Source: Dysgonamonadaceae bacterium | GTDB taxonomy: Bacteria > Bacteroidota > Bacteroidia > Bacteroidales > Azobacteroidaceae | DNA: 5,217 nucleotides | Reading direction: 5' to 3' | Assembly (NCBI GenBank): GCA_031276105.1 | Contig: JAISNS010000130.1 | Span: 1-5,217, forward strand | In this document: positions 1 to 5,217 of the stretch, in pieces | How positions within the stretch are numbered: position 1 is the first letter of the stretch | How the letters are laid out: each line of letters begins with the position of its first letter | Made by a program: the position numbers and the translations under genes | The notes under the pieces: model-generated | Told to the model about the DNA's origin: nothing | The model's input: the letters and a program-made list of their open reading frames with translations, nothing else | Database searches by the model: none

Positions 1-1
1 C

Positions 2-565
2 GGAACGCCCTCCATCGCCAATCCTATTTACCGGGAAGTGATTGCCCGCCAACTGACTTACAGTCCGCAACTGGCAATCCCCGCTCCCGAATGGCAATGG
101 CAAAAACCCGACGGAACGCTGGATATGGACGGTTTACTCCGTGAATTTCAGTCGTTTTGGCGAACCAATTCCGCAGCTTGGGACGAGATGATGAATTATA
201 CCGAAGCCTTTCCTCACCTGTTACTGATGGCTTTCCTGCAACGGGTAATCAACGGAAACGGACGCATCGAACGGGAATACGCCGCCGGACGGGGACGGAT
301 GGACTTGGCCGTCGAATACAACGGCGCATGGAACATCATCGAAGTCAAAGTGTTGAAAAAAGGCCGAACCTTCGATGCGGTAAAAAAGGAAGGTATCCGC
401 CAAACCTTGCGTTACAGGGAAACATTCTCGCCCTTCTTCCGCCCGAAAGACAACCGCACGGTGAATGCTTATTTAGTGATTTTTGACCGCCGTCCCGAAC
501 CTCTGCCTTGGAGCAAACGTTTGCGGTGGATGAAAGAAAGCGAAGTAACGGTAGTGGGATGCTGA
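2..565 (+). CDS. ATPase-linked PD-(D/E)XK nuclease, C-terminal part (5' end outside window)
   Basis: This is the 3' part of a gene, read in frame from base 2 for 187 residues to TGA at 563-565. The GTG at base 38 is not the start: the frame is open to the window edge and encodes GTPSIANPIYREV, a family-typical stretch. Known proteins with this ending have an N-terminal AAA-type ATPase of a few hundred residues, which would lie off the left edge, followed by a PD-(D/E)XK nuclease-fold domain. Visible motifs are RIEREYAAGRGRMDLAVEY followed by IIEVKV. The presumed metal-binding and catalytic residues Asp (codon 302-304), Glu (341-343) and Lys (347-349) are all present, so the active site looks intact. 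The ending VTVVGC also fits the family. The biological role and substrate of the family are not established to my knowledge; DNA cleavage is inferred from the fold. The gene converges on the methyltransferase gene, so it is a separate transcription unit. Parts of it look more GC-rich than the SNF2 gene. Confidence 0.85.
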   Translation, partial: GTPSIANPIYREVIARQLTYSPQLAIPAPEWQWQKPDGTLDMDGLLREFQSFWRTNSAAWDEMMNYTEAFPHLLLMAFLQRVINGNGRIEREYAAGRGRMDLAVEYNGAWNIIEVKVLKKGRTFDAVKKEGIRQTLRYRETFSPFFRPKDNRTVNAYLVIFDRRPEPLPWSKRLRWMKESEVTVVGC

Positions 566-595
566 GAACGCTTGACGAAACCCCATATATGTCTT

Positions 596-1567
596 CTATT
601 TTCTTGCCGTGCGCCCGGCAGCCTGCGCCCGCCTTTCCGGATTACTGTTTCTTTCCCAGAAGACCCCGTCGTAAAATCCCTGGATAGTTTTATTCGTTTC
701 GGCCTGTTCCAAGCGTTTCTCCGCCCAGCAAGCATAATCCGGATTAATTTCTATTCCACAATAGTTGCGCCCCAGTTTTTTGGCGACGACCGAAGTTGTG
801 CCCGATCCTAAAAAAGGATCAAAAACGGTTCCTCCGGGAGGACAACCGGAAAGGATCAGTTTGGCAATCAGCTTTTCCGGTTTCTGCGCAGGATGTTCGG
901 TATTTTCGGGCATCGACCAGTAAGGTACCGTAATATCGTCCCAGAAATTGGAAGGATGCGTCATCCGGAAATTCCCTTCGGCGGTTTCTTCCCAATCTTT
1001 GGGTTTTCCGTCCTTTTTATAAGGAGCAATCACCTTCCGGCGAATTTTGACGGCCTCCACGTCAAAATAATAATTTGCAGGGTTTTTCACGCCGAACCAG
1101 ATATCTTCCATCCCGTTTTTCCAGTTCTTCAATGAACCTTTTCCTTTTTCTCTCTGCCAAGTAATGCGGTTGATGATCGTGAGGTAGCGTTTCATCACAG
1201 TATAAAGCGCCGCCGTACATTTCCAGTCGCCGCAAAGATAAAGCGAAGCGTTGGGCTTGAGGCAGGTAACGACTTTCGGAAACCATGAATCCAGGTAATC
1301 CAGATAATCCCGGTCGGATTTCTTTTTGAATTTAAATCCGGCAAAATCTTTGTCGAGATTATACGGCGGGTCGATGATGATCAAGTCGGCAAAAGCTTTC
1401 GGCAGGTAATCAAGCGTTTCGAACAAATCGCCATGAATTGTCCGGTTCAGGATTGTTTGTGTTTCCGCCGGCGTTTTCAACAGTAATAATTTTTTCAACA
1501 GATTTTCTTTTTCTACTTCCGCTATTTGCAATGTCTTATTGCGTAAAGATCTTTCTTTTTCAGCCAT
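596..1567 (-). CDS. Site-specific DNA methyltransferase, beta class (N6-adenine or N4-cytosine)
   Basis: A complete 323-aa amino-methyltransferase of the N6_N4_Mtase family, predicted to transfer a methyl group from S-adenosylmethionine to an adenine N6 or cytosine N4 in a specific DNA site. The catalytic motif IV is DPPYN (residues 66-70). Motif X-like HPAQKP is at 225-230, followed by the SAM-binding motif I FDPFLGSGTT at 249-258 and GIEINPDY at 271-278. Motif IV preceding motif I defines the beta arrangement. The region between them (about 135-220, including NRITWQREKGKG and KRKV-like basic stretches) should hold the target-recognition part, but the site cannot be read from sequence alone. 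DPPY favours adenine methylation without proving it. The first 40 residues are a charged, probably helical extension. The ATG at 1567 is the first possible start: an in-frame TAA lies 9 bases upstream (1577-1579) with no start codon between. It begins 19 bases after the SNF2 stop, so the two genes are probably one operon. The C-terminus ends in a basic Ala/Arg-rich tail. No endonuclease gene adjoins it on this strand in the window. Confidence 0.93.
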   Translation of the reverse strand: MAEKERSLRNKTLQIAEVEKENLLKKLLLLKTPAETQTILNRTIHGDLFETLDYLPKAFADLIIIDPPYNLDKDFAGFKFKKKSDRDYLDYLDSWFPKVVTCLKPNASLYLCGDWKCTAALYTVMKRYLTIINRITWQREKGKGSLKNWKNGMEDIWFGVKNPANYYFDVEAVKIRRKVIAPYKKDGKPKDWEETAEGNFRMTHPSNFWDDITVPYWSMPENTEHPAQKPEKLIAKLILSGCPPGGTVFDPFLGSGTTSVVAKKLGRNYCGIEINPDYACWAEKRLEQAETNKTIQGFYDGVFWERNSNPERRAQAAGRTARK

Positions 1568-1586
1568 CCTGCGTATTTATCGTAAC

Positions 1587-4500
1587 TTATCCGTTTCCTA
1601 ACATCACCAACTCTCTCAAATCTTTATCGCTCAAGGCGCCTATCCACGATTCGCCTTTAGAAACCGTCAGGTTGGCTAATTCTTTTTTGTCCTGAATCAT
1701 CGCATCAATTTTTTCTTCGAGTGTATTTTTAGTAATAAACCGGTGTACCATCACATTTTTTTGTTGGCCGATACGGAACGCGCGGTCGGTTGCCTGCGAC
1801 TCTACCGCCGGATTCCACCAAAGGTCGTAATGGACGACATTGGCTGCGGCCGTTAAATTCAATCCCGTGCCGCCGGCTTTCAGGCTGAGGATAAGCGTAT
1901 CGACATCCGGACGGTTCTGGAAATCGTCGACCATTTCGTCGCGTTGTTTGCGCGAACAGCCGCCGTGAAGAAACAGGGATTTTTTACCGTAACGTTCATA
2001 AATCATTTCAAGCAGTATTGAACCCATTTCTGCGTATTGCGAAAAAATCAAGGTTTTTTCGCCGGCGTCGTAAATATTGTCCAGCAACTGGAAAAGCATC
2101 GCAGCTTTACCGGAAAGAGCGGAAGAATAATCGTTTTTTTTCAAAAACTGCGAAGGATGATTGCATATCTGTTTCAATGAATTTAACAGGTTTAATATCA
2201 ATCCTTGACGTTCCATGCCGTCGCTGTTTTCCACGTTACATAAATTTTTCTCGACGGTTGCGTTATACAGGGAAACCTGTTCGGGCGAAAGCGTACAATA
2301 CTGATTATTTTCAATTTTATCCGGCAAATCGTTGATAATGGATTTATCGCTTTTTTCTCGACGCAAAATAAAGGGTTGCGTTATTTTACGGAAAGTCTCC
2401 AGTTTTTTCCTGTCCCGGTTCTGTTCTATCGGTTTGGAAAAGTGTTCGTTAAAGAAAGCCGAATTTCCAAGGTAACCGGTGTTGGAAAAATCGAAAATAC
2501 TCCAGTATTCCGACAGGCGGTTTTCGACAGGCGTACCGCTCATGGCTATTTTCACTTTGCTTTTCAGCTGTTTAACGGATTTTGTTTGAGCGGTTTCGTT
2601 ATTTTTAATGTTCTGAGCCTCATCCAGGATGATCGTAGCCCATTCCGCCTTCTTGAACGTATCGGTTTCGGTGCGGATAATGCCGTAGGAAGTAAGTACA
2701 ACATCGATTCCGGAAACAAATTGCAGGCCGGATTTACGTCCCGAACCGTGATAAATAATGTTCGTCAATCCGGGAGCGAATTTTCGGATTTCTTTATTCC
2801 AGTTCGTCAGTAAAGTAGTCGGCACAATCACCAAAGCCGGGTATTTTTCCAGTCGTCCTTCTTCCTTGAATTTAAGCAATAAGGTAATTACCTGCAAGGT
2901 TTTACCCAATCCCATATCGTCGGCGAGCAACGAACCGAAGCCTAAGCGGGCGTTTTTGTACATCCAGTTAAAACCCCGGCGCTGGTAGGGGCGGAGCGAC
3001 GCTTGCAGGCCTTGTGGAAGCGCCGTTTCATTTTCGTGCAATAATTGCCGGATTTCTTTCCGCAATTCTTCGTCGATTTCTACTTTGGCGCCTTCAAATT
3101 CTTCGCTTAAAACCGATTGCAGCAGTTTCAACGAACTGATGTTGCGGGTAGTGGAAAGCGATTTGATCACCCGTTTAATCTCGTCTTCCGTCATTAAAGC
3201 ATAACTGTCTTTTATCCGGATAAGCCGTCCCGCATTTTTCGACAAAGCCCTAAATTCTTCTTCGGTAATCAAATTGTCGCCGAAAGCAACGCGCCAGTCA
3301 AAGATAAGCAATTCGTCCAAAGTCAAATACGTTTTCTGTTTTTTCCGTCCGATTTTCATCGACAATTGCGGTTTCAGGATTTGCTGCAACGATTTGGGCA
3401 AAAGTATCCGGATGCCGAAAAGTTCTAATGCCGGCAAGGTTTTTTCCAGTATTTCTACAACCGTAAGATTATCAAAATGAATCACCGCCTGCCCCGACGT
3501 CTGTATTATTTCGTTCAGTTCGGGCAAATATTCCGCCAGCATTGCCAAATCCTTAACCAGTTCCAGATGCTTGGCCAGCAAACTTGTATCGGATAAAAAT
3601 TCATATAATCCGACAGCCGGCTCTAACGGATGTTCATTGTTTTCTACCAGCACTTTACATTCGAAATGCGAGGGAAATTCATCTATCGCCAATACCGGGG
3701 CAAAATCTTTTCGGGCAATATTAAACCGGTTAAGCCAGAGTTGAATGGAATTAGGTATTTCTTTTTCGGTAAACTCATTGAAACACTGTTGTTCGGGACA
3801 GAAAAACAGTTCGGCCACTTTGGTATTGTGCGAAACCGCACTTTCGCTGCCCATGTGGGAGCGGGGCGGTTCTTCCGACTTGAAATAAAAATCCAGAAAC
3901 AGCGAACATAAGGCTTTCAGGTTTTCTTCTGCCGGAAGGTATTTCGCCGAGATTTTTCCCCGTTTGCTTTTCAGGATGACCCGGCAAAAGTCGGACGGCG
4001 TAATTTCGAGTAAGAGGTCGAAAACGTTTTTCACATTTTTATTAATCAGCGCGGGCGTCCAGCGGATTCGGTATCCGTTCTCGCCGGTTTCCACTAATTG
4101 AGGCAACACAGCGCCTTGCCGTATCAAGCGTTTACAATAGTGAAAAACAGAATATAACGCCGAAAAATGGACGGAATAATTATCGATATGCTTAACGGAA
4201 GTTTCGTTCAATAAAGCGCAAAGCGTTGCAAGTTCAATCGTTTGGACATCTTCATGAGCATACTGATATTGAATTTCAGGAAGGCCTTGCGGCGAAAACG
4301 AAACAAAAATCCGGCTGTTTCTCACCGGCGAAAAAGCGGAAGCATCGACGTCCAAAGGCGTTTTTTCAAAGTTCTTAATTTTATTCCGGTAATAATAAGC
4401 CAAAAGCGCTTGGAAATCGCCGTTAAAAAACAAGGTTTTTGAAGGATATAACGATATAATCTGCTTGCTGAGTTCCGGGATAATAGAAAAATCGAGCAAA

Positions 4501-5114
4501 TCAAAAGCCTCTTCATTACGGGTAAATTCCGGCAGGTTTTTATCTTCGATTGCTATATGCGAAAGGTTGAGCGCCGGTTGTTTTTCTTCTGTTTGCACCT
4601 GACTTTCAACATCTTTCAAGTGTGCAAGAATATCGAAATTATGCAGTTTGAAAACGAGGAACGGATTTTTGTCTATTTCATTGGCAATGATATAAATAAC
4701 AGCCGCCAAGTGTTTACAGGGAACAGCCCAGTCGGGACAGGAGCAATTCAGTTTAATGTCCTGCCAACTCGACGGAAAAATTTTAATCCCGTTTTTTTCG
4801 GCAATATCCATCAATTCCTGCGGCAGTTCGCGATTGAGCAATTTAGCCAAAACCAAAGGATTACTCTTTATCGCTTGAATAAACACGGAAGTATGTTCTT
4901 CGTAATAGGGCGGAACGATGATACTAACCTTATAAGGCGTTTTTCGCGAGCCTTGTACTTTGGCTTCAATCCGGTTTTCCTTGATTTTGATAGAAATAAC
5001 CGCACCCTTGTTTGCATACGATTTTCCGCGGGGAAGACGATTGGAAAAATCAATCCGGTTCAATGCGCCTAACCACTGCTGCCCCCACCAGGTGTTTCCA
5101 AAAGAAATTGCCAT
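1587..5114 (-). CDS. SWIM zinc-finger SNF2-family DNA helicase/ATPase
   Basis: A complete 1175-aa cytoplasmic SF2 ATPase of the SNF2 type, expected to translocate on duplex DNA and remodel protein-DNA complexes. The N-terminus MAISFGNTWWGQQWL is typical of bacterial SWIM proteins. The SWIM zinc finger is CSCPDWAVPCKH (C124, C126, C133, H135; CxCx6CxH). Residues about 150-700 form a long middle region without motifs I recognise, possibly a SNF2-associated domain. The motor then follows: LRPYQRRGFNWM (707-718), Walker A DDMGLGKT (732-739), motif Ia LVIVPTTLLTNW (761-772), DEAQ box (831-834), SGTPVENRLSEYWS (859-872), KQICNHP (981-987), TLIFSQY (1021-1027), motif V LKAGGTGLNL (1078-1087) and motif VI QATDRAFRIGQ (1107-1117). 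All key ATPase residues are present. I chose ATG at 5112-5114. The frame stays open for 34 more codons to a TTG, but that stretch is very AT-rich, lies over the likely promoter and would precede the family-typical N-terminus. The gene is first of a probable two-gene operon with the methyltransferase. The cellular role is unknown; repair, chromosome maintenance or defence are possible. Confidence 0.95.
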   Translation of the reverse strand: MAISFGNTWWGQQWLGALNRIDFSNRLPRGKSYANKGAVISIKIKENRIEAKVQGSRKTPYKVSIIVPPYYEEHTSVFIQAIKSNPLVLAKLLNRELPQELMDIAEKNGIKIFPSSWQDIKLNCSCPDWAVPCKHLAAVIYIIANEIDKNPFLVFKLHNFDILAHLKDVESQVQTEEKQPALNLSHIAIEDKNLPEFTRNEEAFDLLDFSIIPELSKQIISLYPSKTLFFNGDFQALLAYYYRNKIKNFEKTPLDVDASAFSPVRNSRIFVSFSPQGLPEIQYQYAHEDVQTIELATLCALLNETSVKHIDNYSVHFSALYSVFHYCKRLIRQGAVLPQLVETGENGYRIRWTPALINKNVKNVFDLLLEITPSDFCRVILKSKRGKISAKYLPAEENLKALCSLFLDFYFKSEEPPRSHMGSESAVSHNTKVAELFFCPEQQCFNEFTEKEIPNSIQLWLNRFNIARKDFAPVLAIDEFPSHFECKVLVENNEHPLEPAVGLYEFLSDTSLLAKHLELVKDLAMLAEYLPELNEIIQTSGQAVIHFDNLTVVEILEKTLPALELFGIRILLPKSLQQILKPQLSMKIGRKKQKTYLTLDELLIFDWRVAFGDNLITEEEFRALSKNAGRLIRIKDSYALMTEDEIKRVIKSLSTTRNISSLKLLQSVLSEEFEGAKVEIDEELRKEIRQLLHENETALPQGLQASLRPYQRRGFNWMYKNARLGFGSLLADDMGLGKTLQVITLLLKFKEEGRLEKYPALVIVPTTLLTNWNKEIRKFAPGLTNIIYHGSGRKSGLQFVSGIDVVLTSYGIIRTETDTFKKAEWATIILDEAQNIKNNETAQTKSVKQLKSKVKIAMSGTPVENRLSEYWSIFDFSNTGYLGNSAFFNEHFSKPIEQNRDRKKLETFRKITQPFILRREKSDKSIINDLPDKIENNQYCTLSPEQVSLYNATVEKNLCNVENSDGMERQGLILNLLNSLKQICNHPSQFLKKNDYSSALSGKAAMLFQLLDNIYDAGEKTLIFSQYAEMGSILLEMIYERYGKKSLFLHGGCSRKQRDEMVDDFQNRPDVDTLILSLKAGGTGLNLTAAANVVHYDLWWNPAVESQATDRAFRIGQQKNVMVHRFITKNTLEEKIDAMIQDKKELANLTVSKGESWIGALSDKDLRELVMLGNG

Positions 5115-5140
5115 AGAGTGTGTGATAAATTTGTTGTTAT

Positions 5141-5152
5141 TTAAATATTTAA
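5141..5152. repeat. 12-bp perfect palindrome in the predicted operon leader
   Basis: TTAAATATTTAA is a perfect inverted repeat with no spacer. It lies 27 bases upstream of the SNF2 start codon and about 12 bases downstream of the predicted transcription start. Its position would suit a repressor-binding site, but it consists only of A and T in a very AT-rich stretch, so chance occurrence is a real possibility. The palindrome itself is certain; its function is a guess. Confidence 0.3.
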
Positions 5153-5171
5153 TGAAAATTAAAAACGAAAA

Positions 5172-5202
5172 CAAAAGTAAGACAATTTTTCCAAAGTGAA
5201 AA
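5172..5202 (-). promoter_or_regulatory. Candidate Bacteroidota-type promoter of the SNF2-methyltransferase operon
   Basis: On the minus strand TACTTTTG (5172-5179) matches the Bacteroidota -7 consensus TAnnTTTG exactly. Nineteen bases upstream is TTTT (5199-5202), a three-of-four match to the -33 element TTTG at the usual spacing. A true TTTG also occurs at 5192-5195, but its 12-base spacing is too short. Transcription would start near 5165, giving a leader of about 50 bases before the ATG at 5114. The whole 5115-5217 interval is strongly AT-rich (about 22% GC by hand count), unlike the gene. No Shine-Dalgarno sequence is visible before the ATG, as is common in this phylum. In such AT-rich DNA a consensus match can arise by chance. 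Confidence 0.45.
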
Positions 5203-5217
5203 AAATATGCCGACAAT

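Noticed and set aside
38..565. GTG at base 38 as the start of a 175-aa protein
   Set aside because: The frame is open to the window edge, and the 12 preceding codons encode family-typical residues (IANPIYREV), so this is an internal valine in a truncated gene.
157..735. Alternative frames overlapping the nuclease and methyltransferase genes (157-486 plus; 221-403 and 469-735 minus)
   Set aside because: They overlap genes with clear family motifs, encode arginine-rich or low-information products, and show no domain of their own.
4557..5072. A 171-codon plus-strand open frame opposite the SNF2 N-terminal region
   Set aside because: It lies wholly antisense to a well-supported coding region, its product has no recognisable domain, and it is best explained as a shadow of the real gene. 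The same holds for the plus-strand frame at 2376-2813.
596..5114. A DISARM defence locus, based on SNF2 helicase plus methyltransferase
   Set aside because: No drmA, drmB or drmC homologue is present, the gene downstream of the pair is convergent and unrelated, and the SWIM-SNF2 and small beta-class methyltransferase do not match the DISARM components closely. Only genes beyond 5217 could revive the idea.
5126..5133. TAAATTTG on the plus strand as a divergent promoter -7 element
   Set aside because: It matches TAnnTTTG, but the position 19 bases upstream reads AGAA and has no -33 element. It lies in very AT-rich DNA just before the SNF2 start, and no divergent gene is visible in the window.
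5115..5216. A 34-residue N-terminal extension of the SNF2 protein starting at TTG 5214-5216, with a hydrophobic run that resembles a membrane anchor
   Set aside because: The hydrophobic residues come from T-rich noncoding DNA. The stretch overlaps the best promoter candidate, uses a TTG start, and precedes MAISFGNTWWGQQWL, which looks like the normal start of this family.

Overview
The window looks like ordinary chromosome from a member of the Bacteroidota, probably Bacteroidales. Three things suggest this. The left-hand protein fragment belongs to an ATPase/PD-(D/E)XK nuclease family that is abundant in Bacteroidales. The large gene is a single-chain SWIM-SNF2 protein of a bacterial type. 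No start codon has a properly spaced Shine-Dalgarno sequence, and the one visible promoter fits the Bacteroidota -7 consensus TAnnTTTG. No other genome could be searched, so the taxonomy is inferred.

Layout: bases 2-565 (+) are the 3' end of an ATPase-linked PD-(D/E)XK nuclease gene whose 5' part lies outside the window. After a 30-base convergent gap comes a complete beta-class DNA methyltransferase gene on the minus strand (596-1567, 323 aa). Only 19 bases separate it from the gene upstream of it on the same strand, a complete 1175-aa SWIM-zinc-finger SNF2 helicase/ATPase (1587-5114). The last 103 bases (5115-5217) are very AT-rich and carry a plausible promoter for the minus-strand pair and a 12-bp perfect palindrome in the predicted leader. 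Nothing longer than about 100 bases lacks a gene. I see no tRNA, rRNA, CRISPR array, insertion sequence or clear intrinsic terminator.

How the genes may work together: the SNF2 protein and the methyltransferase are almost certainly co-transcribed, SNF2 first. Both act on duplex DNA, one as a translocase or remodeller and the other by methylating adenine or cytosine at a specific site. No restriction endonuclease is joined to them here, so the methyltransferase may be solitary or its partner may lie outside. The convergent nuclease belongs to a separate transcription unit, and a functional link to the pair is speculative. The most interesting candidate is the SNF2-methyltransferase pair, which superficially recalls defence systems such as DISARM but lacks their other components in the visible sequence. 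I do not see convincing evidence for a wholly new system.
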